Of a stretch of 64,000 nt of DNA, positions 52,917 to 60,275 are shown piece after piece. Position numbers and translations under genes: made by a program. The stretch's first letter is position 1, and each line of letters opens with the position of its first letter. This DNA is from Massilia sp. UMI-21 (GTDB taxonomy: Bacteria > Pseudomonadota > Gammaproteobacteria > Burkholderiales > Burkholderiaceae_D). The notes beneath the pieces were generated by a model that saw only the letters and a list, made by a program, of their open reading frames with translations, made no database searches and had not been told where the DNA came from. The stretch covers positions 3,410,001-3,474,000 of the forward strand of contig CP063848.1 in the NCBI GenBank assembly GCA_015277795.1, given 5' to 3'.

Positions 52917-55900
52917 TCAATTTCCGTCCTGGGTGCGGGTGCCGAGCCGGTTGCCGAGCTCGCGTTCGATGCGTCCCAACTGGGCGCGCAGGCGGGCCGC
53001 CAGGGCGCGTGCCTGGGCCGGGCGCCCGGCCTGGCCCTCGAGCTCTTCGCACAGGTCGGCGAAGGCCAGCGCACCCACCGCGCGCGCGGAAGACTTGACC
53101 CGGTGCGCCACCGCCGACACCTGCGCCAGGTCGCCGGCCCCGAGTGCGGCGTCGATCTCCGCAAGGGCGGTACGCGCCGTGGACACGAACAGGAAGGCGA
53201 ACTTGCGCATCCGCTCGCGGTCGCCGCCGAAGTTGCTTTCCAGCAGCGCCAGGTCGAGCAGGCCCGCGACCAGGCCCGCGACCGGGCCGCCCTCGGACGG
53301 GCGCGGCGCCACCACGTCGGGCACCGCGGCCGCGCTGCGGCCGAGGCAGCGCGCGATGGTTGCCGCCAGCAACTCCGGCACCACCGGCTTGCTCAGGAAT
53401 TCGTCCATGCCGGCCTGCAGGCAGCGGGCGCGGTCCTCGATCCCGGCGTTGGCGGTCATCGCAATCACCAGGGTCGTGGCCAGCAGGGGATCCTGGCGGA
53501 TCCGGCGCGTGGCTTCCAGGCCGTCCATGACCGGCATCTGCACGTCCATCAGGACGCAGTCGAAGCGTTCGCGCGCCATCGCCTCCAGCGCCTCCTGGCC
53601 GTTGGCGGCCACGCGCACGTCGGCGCCGGCGCGCTGCAGGAGCTCGCGGCCGACCTGCTGGTTGAACGGATTGTCCTCGACCAGCAGGACCGCGCAGCCG
53701 TCCAGGCGCGTGGCGCGCGCCCCGTCCGGCCCCGCCCCCAGGCCGGCGCCCGCGCCGGCGGCGCCGTCTTCGCGCGCAAGGTTCAGCTCCAGGCGCGCCG
53801 TGAACCAGAAGGTGCTGCCCTGCCCCGGCACGCTGTCGACGCCGACTTCTCCGTGCATGAGCTCGGCAAGTTGCTTGCTGATTACCAGGCCCAGGCCGGT
53901 GCCGCCATGGCGCCGCGTGGCCGACGGATCGGTCTGGTGGAAGGGCGTGAACAGGCCGTCCAGCTTGTCGGGCGCGATACCGATGCCGCTGTCCCGGACA
54001 TCGAAGCGCACCAGCAGCTCGGGGCCGAAGGCATGGTCGAGCCGGGCGCGCAGCAGGATCCGGCCGTGCTCCGAGAACTTGACGGCGTTGCCGGCGAAAT
54101 TGAGCAGCACTTGTTCGAGGCGCAGCGGATCGCCGCGCAGGGGGCGCATCAGCTCGGGAGCGATATCGACGTCGAAACCCAATCCCTTGGCGCCCGCGGC
54201 CGGCCCCAGCTGCTGCTCGACGTTGCGCATCACGGTCTCCAGCATGAAGCCGCGGGTGTCGAGTTCGAGCTTGCCTGCCTCGATCTTGGAAAAATCGAGG
54301 ATGTCGTTGATGATGCCCAGCAGGTGCTGGCCGGAGTGGTAGATCCGGTCCAGGTAGCCGCGCAGCTGCGGGTCCGGATGCGCCTGCAGCGCCAGGTGGG
54401 TCATGCCGATGATGCTGTTCATCGGCGTACGGATCTCGTGGCTCATGTTCGACAGGAAGTCGCTCTTGGCCTGGTTGGCGGCGTCGGCGCGCGCCTTGAG
54501 CGCGTGCAGGGTCGTGACGTCGGTCGAGATGCACAGCACCGCCGGCATCTCGCCCTCCGGATGCAGGGGCACGCGCACGCTCCACATCTGGCGGCTGGAG
54601 CCGTCCGGGACCATCATCTCGACCTGGCGCGCGTCGCGCGTGCCCGTCTCCAGCGCCGCGCGGTCGCGCACCCAGATCGCATCGGCCAGCGCCGGCGGCA
54701 TGAGATCGACGTCGCGGCGCCCCACCACTGCCGATGCCGGCAGGCCCAGCGCCGCGGCGCTCTTGGCGTTGACGTACCGGTAGCGGCGCGCGCCGTCTTT
54801 CAGGTAAACATAGGCGTCCAGGTTGTCCAGCACCGAGTCGAGCAGCAGGCGCTGGTCGAGCGCAGCCCGGCGCGAGCGCACCAGGTTGAAGAACAGCGCG
54901 AATCCCAGCAAGCTGACGCCGAAGCCGGAACCGAACGCCAGCAAGGGAAGGTAGCGGTCGGAGCCCACCGCCATGGCCGCGCGCTCGGCCGAGAAATGGG
55001 CCTTCCAGCGCGTGCCGACGTAGTCGATCGGGAGCAGGGTCGTGAAACGCCCGCCCGGCCCGGACTGGCCGCGCACGTCGGGGCCGACCAGCAGGCGGTC
55101 GCGCGGGTCGAGCGCCAGTTGGCCGCCGGCGCCGGACCCGCCCTTGCGGACCGGCGCGGGCTCGCTGTACAGGCTCAGCGCCACCGGCGGCCGGCCCTCC
55201 GGGCCGAGCGCGCGGCGCACCAGGTCGTTGACCGAGAACGCAATGCCGATGCTGCCGATGTAGCGCGCACGGCGCTCTTCCAGCGTGGCCGGCACCCCGC
55301 CCCCCAGGTAGAGCGGCTCGCGCATGCCGAGCGCCGTGTGCGGCGTGGGGTACTGGAGGTGTACCGGATTGCCGGAAGCGCCCATGGTCCCGCGGTCGCG
55401 CGCCTCCTCCAGCACCGCGGCGATGTGGGGCTGGACGGCGATGTCGACGCCGAAGCGGTCGTTCGGCTCGCTGGCCGGCTCGACCCAGGTGATCACCGCG
55501 TACCATGGCCGGCGCCCGGCGGGGCGGATGTCGAAGCCCGGATAGCCGGCCGGGTTCACGCTGCGGTCATTGCGCACCCCGGCGACGAAGGCCTCGCGCT
55601 CGGCGTCGGGCACGTAGGCGATGAAGGAGACGGCGTCGATCGCCGGGAACTGCTCCGGCAGGTCGAGCGCGGCCACGTAGCGGTGCAGCCGCAGCCGCGT
55701 CAGCGGGCCCTCTCCCGCGGCATGCAGCGCCGACATGCCGCGCACCACCCGGGCATAGGACGCGATCGCGCTCGACACCCGCTCCTGGGCCAGGCGGGCC
55801 ACGGTCTCGAAACGGCGCCGCGCGTCGTCCTCGACGGTGCCGGCCGCGACCCGGTAACACAGCGCCCCGACCACCAGCGACAGCGCGAGCCCGGCCACCC

Positions 55901-55991
55901 AGGGGGCGGCGCTCGCCCCCTGCTGCGGGGCGCTGCTTGCCGTGTTGGCTGCGGCGTTCACTCCTGAACTGCCGGCGGACGAAGAATCCAT
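52917..55991 (-). CDS. CHASE-PAS hybrid sensor histidine kinase with REC and HPt
   Basis: A 1,024-residue inner-membrane kinase. Order: membrane helix (about 30-48); periplasmic CHASE domain (about 70-300, with FPAIDAVSFIAYVPDAERE and NPAGYPGFDIRPAGRRPWY); second helix (about 345-365); PAS (about 385-490); HisKA with the phospho-acceptor in SNMSHEIRTPMNSIIG; HATPase (NFAGNAVKFSEHG, DSGIGIAP, GGTGLGLVIS); receiver domain with VLMDVQMPVMDG; and HPt with VAHRVKSSARAVGALAF. This is a full multistep phosphorelay. No response regulator gene lies next to it. CHASE domains bind small extracellular ligands. Confidence 0.93.
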   Translation of the reverse strand: MDSSSAGSSGVNAAANTASSAPQQGASAAPWVAGLALSLVVGALCYRVAAGTVEDDARRRFETVARLAQERVSSAIASYARVVRGMSALHAAGEGPLTRLRLHRYVAALDLPEQFPAIDAVSFIAYVPDAEREAFVAGVRNDRSVNPAGYPGFDIRPAGRRPWYAVITWVEPASEPNDRFGVDIAVQPHIAAVLEEARDRGTMGASGNPVHLQYPTPHTALGMREPLYLGGGVPATLEERRARYIGSIGIAFSVNDLVRRALGPEGRPPVALSLYSEPAPVRKGGSGAGGQLALDPRDRLLVGPDVRGQSGPGGRFTTLLPIDYVGTRWKAHFSAERAAMAVGSDRYLPLLAFGSGFGVSLLGFALFFNLVRSRRAALDQRLLLDSVLDNLDAYVYLKDGARRYRYVNAKSAAALGLPASAVVGRRDVDLMPPALADAIWVRDRAALETGTRDARQVEMMVPDGSSRQMWSVRVPLHPEGEMPAVLCISTDVTTLHALKARADAANQAKSDFLSNMSHEIRTPMNSIIGMTHLALQAHPDPQLRGYLDRIYHSGQHLLGIINDILDFSKIEAGKLELDTRGFMLETVMRNVEQQLGPAAGAKGLGFDVDIAPELMRPLRGDPLRLEQVLLNFAGNAVKFSEHGRILLRARLDHAFGPELLVRFDVRDSGIGIAPDKLDGLFTPFHQTDPSATRRHGGTGLGLVISKQLAELMHGEVGVDSVPGQGSTFWFTARLELNLAREDGAAGAGAGLGAGPDGARATRLDGCAVLLVEDNPFNQQVGRELLQRAGADVRVAANGQEALEAMARERFDCVLMDVQMPVMDGLEATRRIRQDPLLATTLVIAMTANAGIEDRARCLQAGMDEFLSKPVVPELLAATIARCLGRSAAAVPDVVAPRPSEGGPVAGLVAGLLDLALLESNFGGDRERMRKFAFLFVSTARTALAEIDAALGAGDLAQVSAVAHRVKSSARAVGALAFADLCEELEGQAGRPAQARALAARLRAQLGRIERELGNRLGTRTQDGN

Positions 55992-56065
55992 GGGCTCCTG
56001 ACGTGCGGTTCTGCCTGCTCGATATTGCTAGTATAGGCAATCGGCAGGACAAACTGCTCAACAAT

Positions 56066-58198
56066 ATGCATCGACATCATCCCGACCCCGCTCCCATGAC
56101 GCCTCCAGGCCACCCGGATATGCCTCCGCCCGCCCCCGACGACCCCTACCTCTGGCTCGAGGAAGTCGACGGCGCCCGGGCCCGCGCCTGGGTCGTGCAG
56201 CGCAATGCGGCGACCGAACGCGAACTCGAGGCGGCGCCGCAGCACCCCGCCATGCGCGAGCGGCTGCGCGCCATCCTCGACTCCACCGGCAGGATCCCCT
56301 ACGCCGGCTGCCATGCCGGCCTGCTGTACAACTTCTGGCGCGACGCCGTTCATGCGCGCGGCATCTGGCGCCGCACCACGCTGGACGAGTATCGCAAGGA
56401 TGCGCCCGATTGGGAAACCCTGATCGACCTCGACCAGCTTGCCCGCGACGAAGGCGAGAACTGGGTGTGGGGCGGCGTCACCTGGCTCGAGCCCGATGGC
56501 GACCGTTGCCTGGTGTCGCTCTCGCGCGGCGGCGGCGACGCCCACGTGGTGCGCGAGTTCGATGCTGCGGCGCGCTGCTTCGTGACCGGCGAGCAGGGGT
56601 TCGTCCTGCCCGAGGCCAAGAGCGACTGCGCCTGGATCGACCGCGACACCCTGTTCGTGGCGACCGACTTCGGCCCCGGCTCGCTGACCGAATCGGGCTA
56701 CCCGCGCATCGTCAGGCGGTGGCGGCGCGGCACGTCGCTCGACGCCGCCGTCAGCGTCTACGAGGCCGGACTCGACGACCTGTCGGCCTCGGCATGGCGT
56801 GATGCGACGCCCGGTTTCGAGCGCGAATTCGTGCAGCGCCAGATCGGCTTCTACAGCAGCGAACTGTTCCTGCGGCGCGACGGCGGCCTGGTCAAGATAC
56901 CCAAGCCTGAGGACGCGAACGCCTTCGCGGTACGCGACCAACTGGTGATCGAGCTGAGGTCAAGCCAGGAGTTCGGCGGGCGCAACTACCCGCAAGGTGC
57001 GCTGCTGGCCGTGGACTTCGAAGGCTTCCTGCGCGGCGACGCCTCGTGCGAACTGCTGTTCGCGCCTTCGCCGACCGCCTCGCTCGACGGCCTCACGGTC
57101 ACGCGCGACGCCTTGCTGCTCAAGGTGCTCGACAAGGTGAAGAACCGCATCGTCGAACTGCGCCGCACGGACGGCGGCTGGCAGGCGGGCGACGTCGCGG
57201 CGCCCGCAATCGGCGCCCTCGACACCTGGGCCTTCGACGCCGTCGCCTCGAACCGCTACTTCCTCACGGCGACCGGCTTCACCGCACCGTCCACCCTCTA
57301 CCTGATGGAGTGCTGCGGCGATCACCAAGCCGCCGGACGCAGCGAGGGGCGCGAGCTCCTGAAGGCGATGCCCGCCTTCTTCGAGGCGGATGCCCTGCAG
57401 GTCGACCAGTTCGAGGCACTGTCGAGCGACGGCACCCGCGTCCCCTATTTTGTCGTCATGCGCCGCGACACCCGGCTCGACGGCGACAACCCGACGGTCC
57501 TGTACGGCTACGGCGGCTTCGAAGTGTCGCTCAAGCCCTCCTACGGCGCGATCAGCGGCGCCGCCTGGCTGGAGAGCGGGGGCGTCTACGTGGTCGCCAA
57601 CATCCGCGGCGGCGGCGAGTTCGGCCCGCGCTGGCACCAGGCGGCGCTGAAGGCAAACCGCCAGCGCGCCTTCGACGACTTCATCGCCGTGGCAGAGGAC
57701 CTGATCGCCAGGAAGATCAGCAGCCCGCGCCGGCTCGGCATCATGGGCGGCAGCAACGGCGGCCTGCTGGTCGGCGCCGTGCTCACCCAGCGTCCCGAGC
57801 TGTTCAACGCCGTGGTATGCCAGGTGCCGCTGCTGGACATGCGCCGCTATCACCAGTTGCTGGCCGGCGCCTCCTGGATGGGCGAATACGGCGATCCGGA
57901 CGACCCGACCGAATGGGCCTGGATCGGACGCTGGTCGCCTTACCACCAGTTGCGGGCAGGCGTGCGCTACCCGCGCGTGCTGTTCACCACCTCGACCCGC
58001 GACGACCGGGTCCACCCGGGCCATGCGCGCAAGATGGCCGCGCGCATGCTCGAACTGGGGCAGGATGTGCTGTACTGGGAAAACACCGAAGGCGGCCATG
58101 CGGGCGCCGCCGACAATGCGCAGACCGCGCGCATGTGGGCGTTGACCTGGACCTTCCTGCAAACGCAGCTTCGAGACCGGCCGAGCTCCAACACCTAG
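56066..58198 (+). CDS. S9 family prolyl oligopeptidase
   Basis: A 710-residue serine peptidase. The N-terminal propeller begins with PPAPDDPYLWLEEVDGARAR; the catalytic domain has YGYGGFEVSLKPSYGAISG, the nucleophile GGSNGGLLVGAVLTQ, the acid TSTRDDRVHPGHARKMAARM and the histidine NTEGGHAGAADN. No signal peptide is apparent, so it is cytosolic. It cleaves short proline-containing peptides. The start at MHRHHPDPAP or the ATG ten codons later are equally possible. It ends 3 bp before the convergent synthase gene stop. Confidence 0.92.
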   Translation: MHRHHPDPAPMTPPGHPDMPPPAPDDPYLWLEEVDGARARAWVVQRNAATERELEAAPQHPAMRERLRAILDSTGRIPYAGCHAGLLYNFWRDAVHARGIWRRTTLDEYRKDAPDWETLIDLDQLARDEGENWVWGGVTWLEPDGDRCLVSLSRGGGDAHVVREFDAAARCFVTGEQGFVLPEAKSDCAWIDRDTLFVATDFGPGSLTESGYPRIVRRWRRGTSLDAAVSVYEAGLDDLSASAWRDATPGFEREFVQRQIGFYSSELFLRRDGGLVKIPKPEDANAFAVRDQLVIELRSSQEFGGRNYPQGALLAVDFEGFLRGDASCELLFAPSPTASLDGLTVTRDALLLKVLDKVKNRIVELRRTDGGWQAGDVAAPAIGALDTWAFDAVASNRYFLTATGFTAPSTLYLMECCGDHQAAGRSEGRELLKAMPAFFEADALQVDQFEALSSDGTRVPYFVVMRRDTRLDGDNPTVLYGYGGFEVSLKPSYGAISGAAWLESGGVYVVANIRGGGEFGPRWHQAALKANRQRAFDDFIAVAEDLIARKISSPRRLGIMGGSNGGLLVGAVLTQRPELFNAVVCQVPLLDMRRYHQLLAGASWMGEYGDPDDPTEWAWIGRWSPYHQLRAGVRYPRVLFTTSTRDDRVHPGHARKMAARMLELGQDVLYWENTEGGHAGAADNAQTARMWALTWTFLQTQLRDRPSSNT

Positions 58199-58201
58199 GC
58201 G

Positions 58202-58795
58202 CTACGCCGCCTGGGAAGCCATGCGCCGCGCATACAGCGCTTCCCAGGTGGCCTGCACGTCGACATAGAAGGCCACCGCGTTTTCGATGCCGATCCGCTG
58301 CGGCTCGCCGAGGCGGCTGGTGACCACGCCGGCACGGCGCGTCAGTCGCTCCATGGCGGTGGTGGTCACGGTCACGTAGTGCGTCAGGCCGTTCTCCATG
58401 CCGTAGCGGACCACGGCCTCGAAGCATTGCATCGTCATGTCCGAGAAGCCGTAGCGGTTCTCCTTGTCGGTTTCGAGGGCGAAGCGCGACAGCTCCCAGA
58501 TGCGCGGGTCGCTCGGCGCGGCGCGGCCCTCGAGCAGCTGGGCGAAGGAATCCTTGAGCATGTACGGGCCTTCGGTCGGCAGCAGGCGCCAGCACCCGAG
58601 CAGCGGGCCGCTCGGCGCGCGCATCACCATGTAGGCCGGATCGAGCGCGTCGTAGCCATCGATTTCCATGCCCGACATCACCGGCACCTCCCAACCCAGC
58701 CGTCCGCTGAACACCTTGGCGCGCAGGGTATGCATTTCCCACAGATCTTTCGATTTGAATTCACGGCGTGCTGCGATTTTGATTTGCATCGTCAT
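58202..58795 (-). CDS. lasI: Acyl-homoserine-lactone synthase, LasI-like
   Basis: A 197-residue LuxI-family synthase that makes an N-acyl-homoserine lactone from SAM and acyl-ACP. All invariant residues are present at family positions: R25, F29, W35, D46, D49, R70, F84, E101 and R104. Segments MEIDGYDALDPAYM, GCWRLLPTEGPYMLKDSF and IWELSRFA, and the threonines in VTVTTTAMERL, are closest to Pseudomonas LasI, which makes 3-oxo-C12-HSL; the threonines favour 3-oxo substrates. It is divergent from the RsaL-like gene, with a 160-bp regulatory region that has a las-box-like site and an RsaL-operator-like palindrome. Confidence 0.93.
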   Translation of the reverse strand: MTMQIKIAARREFKSKDLWEMHTLRAKVFSGRLGWEVPVMSGMEIDGYDALDPAYMVMRAPSGPLLGCWRLLPTEGPYMLKDSFAQLLEGRAAPSDPRIWELSRFALETDKENRYGFSDMTMQCFEAVVRYGMENGLTHYVTVTTTAMERLTRRAGVVTSRLGEPQRIGIENAVAFYVDVQATWEALYARRMASQAA

Positions 58796-58826
58796 TTTCA
58801 GGCCCCTAGTTGTGGTGGTTCAAAGC

Positions 58827-58841
58827 TATGCACTTCGCATA
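58827..58841. promoter_or_regulatory. RsaL-operator-like palindrome
   Basis: TATGCACTTCGCATA, a 15-bp dyad with arms TATGC/GCATA. It matches 10 of the 12 fixed positions of the RsaL site as I remember it (TATGnAAnTTnCATA) and lies between the las-box-like site and the synthase start, 32 bp before the ATG. In P. aeruginosa RsaL binds the equivalent place and represses lasI. Confidence 0.7.
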
Positions 58842-58870
58842 CAAGATTCATGCATGCAGGGCAAAACTGG

Positions 58871-58890
58871 AACTATCAGGTCTGCTAGGT
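58871..58890. promoter_or_regulatory. las/lux-box-like receptor-binding site
   Basis: AACTATCAGGTCTGCTAGGT fits the CT-N12-AG core of las/lux boxes and, as I remember the lasI box (ATCTATCTCATTTGCTAGTT), is identical at 14 of 20 positions. It is 75 bp before the synthase start and 65 bp before the RsaL-like start, so one receptor dimer could drive both. Confidence 0.7.
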
Positions 58891-58955
58891 GGCTATGTGG
58901 ACGTGCGGTGGAATACTTGCAGTTTGCATAGCCAACCACGGAAAGGAGCAGACAG

Positions 58956-59228
58956 ATGGGTAACGAAGTGATGTGCGAAGCATTGGCGGCGGAACTGGAA
59001 GCCCAGCAAGCGGCGCAGGAGGGCGGCCCGAAGCGCGCCGCGCCGCACGAGCTGCGACGCCTGCGTATCGCCAAGCGCGAAAGTCAGGAGAAATTCTGGA
59101 GCCGCTTCGGCGTGACCCAGTCGAGCGGAAGCCGTTTCGAGACCGGCCTGGCGGTTCCTCCCCCGGTCGCCATCCTGTTGCGCCTGTACGTCAACGGGCG
59201 GGTCAGCGATGGTGATCTTCAGGTGTGA
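58956..59228 (+). CDS. rsaL: RsaL-like quorum-sensing repressor
   Basis: A 90-residue helix-turn-helix protein. The core KRESQEKFWSRFGVTQSSGS, RFETG and VNGRVSDGDL corresponds closely to Pseudomonas RsaL (RRESQETFWSRFGISQSCGS, RFENG, IEGQITDRQL from memory), the repressor of lasI. An N-terminal extension of about 30 residues, Ala/Glu-rich, is longer than in RsaL. A strong AAGGAG site precedes the ATG. The gene is divergent from the synthase and overlaps the 3' end of the receptor gene by 26 bp on the opposite strand, which could add antisense effects. Expected to bind the palindrome at 58827-58841. Confidence 0.85.
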   Translation: MGNEVMCEALAAELEAQQAAQEGGPKRAAPHELRRLRIAKRESQEKFWSRFGVTQSSGSRFETGLAVPPPVAILLRLYVNGRVSDGDLQV

Positions 59229-59937
59229 TCAGGCCCATGGCGATCGCCTTGACGACCGCCTGCTGACGTGTGTTGACGCCGAATTTCTGGCGCACGTTCG
59301 CCAGATGGAAGTTGACGGTCGCCTCGGAGCAGTTGGTGATCCGGGCGACCTCCCATGAAGACTTGCCGACCATGACCCATTGCAGGACCTCGAGCTCGCG
59401 GCGCGTCAGGCGCGGCAGCTCGGGCTCGGTCCTGGTCTCGCGAAAGCGCGCGGACGATGCGAATGCGTAGTCACGGATCAGGGACAAAACCGGCAGCGCC
59501 TGCAGCAGGGAGCGCTCGAAGGGCGCATCGGGCCGTGTGTCGGACGCGAAGCTGATCATGCCGAGTTCGCCCTGCGGGCCATGGATCGGCAGCGTCACGC
59601 CGCTACGGATGCCATGCGCGCTGGCTTCTTCGTACAGGGCGCCGGGCTCCCCGCTGCCGAAGGTCGAGGGGGCCCAGATCAGCGGCAGCGTGCTCGACAC
59701 GCAATGAACAACCGTCGGGTCGACGTAGTGAAAGCCGTTGGCATCGTAGCGATCACGCCATTCAGAAGAATAATTGCTGCGCGTAAATGCATTTTCGAAG
59801 CGCACATGGCGCGACGGCAAAACGCCAAAGATCATCTGGTCAAAGCCCTGGCTGCGCGCCAGTCTGAACATGCGTTCAGTCCAGGTACGTTCGTCTTCAG
59901 CCTCTAGCAACTCTAGTAATAGCGCAGTGTCAATCAT
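59203..59937 (-). CDS. lasR: LasR-like acyl-HSL receptor and transcription factor
   Basis: A 244-residue LuxR-family regulator. The autoinducer domain has Y56, W60, R61, D73, T75, W88 and S129, which are the ligand-contact residues of LasR at the same numbers. The DNA-binding part (LTRRELEVLQWVMVGKSSWE, NCSEATVNFHLANVRQKFGV) is also LasR-like. R61 contacts the 3-oxo group in LasR, so a 3-oxo-acyl-HSL ligand is predicted. The length is 5 residues more than LasR. It lies on the same strand as the synthase, with the RsaL-like gene between them. Confidence 0.92.
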   Translation of the reverse strand: MIDTALLLELLEAEDERTWTERMFRLARSQGFDQMIFGVLPSRHVRFENAFTRSNYSSEWRDRYDANGFHYVDPTVVHCVSSTLPLIWAPSTFGSGEPGALYEEASAHGIRSGVTLPIHGPQGELGMISFASDTRPDAPFERSLLQALPVLSLIRDYAFASSARFRETRTEPELPRLTRRELEVLQWVMVGKSSWEVARITNCSEATVNFHLANVRQKFGVNTRQQAVVKAIAMGLITPEDHHR

Positions 59938-60275
59938 GGGACAAGGGCGGGTCGCAATCTCTTCATGCTAAATGAGTTTGTTCAGTAAATACTCACCAAT
60001 TGCCACACCTTCGCCCAATGCAGGGGACACCACATGCACAACTGTAGTACCAATACAACAATACTCCCAATCGTGCGCTAGGCTTGTTCAGATTCCGCTA
60101 CCCTCCGCCGGATGCCCTTCCGGAATTTTCTTAATAGCAATGTTTCTTGAGGCCAGCATTGCAAATGCTTGACGCGAGTCTATTCGAGAGTATCTTCTCA
60201 GCATTTTACAGTTTACGGTCGCACGCCCAGCCTGCGGCGCCCCACCCTATCACCACCGAAACGAGGATCTAGTCG
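59938..60275. other. Intergenic region between the receptor and poly-HAMP kinase genes
   Basis: 338 bp between divergent genes. It is AT-richer than its surroundings near the receptor start. The only clear element is the kinase promoter at 60169-60196. No second las-box-like CT-N12-AG site of comparable quality was seen. Confidence 0.5.
60169..60196 (+). promoter_or_regulatory. Sigma-70-type promoter of the poly-HAMP kinase gene
   Basis: TTGACG (60169-60174) and TATCTT (60191-60196) with a 16-bp spacer, about 80 bp before the ATG. Confidence 0.55.

Noticed and set aside
52865..55967. Long plus-strand open frames opposite the CHASE hybrid kinase
   Set aside because: GC-rich antisense frames; the kinase on the minus strand has every expected motif.
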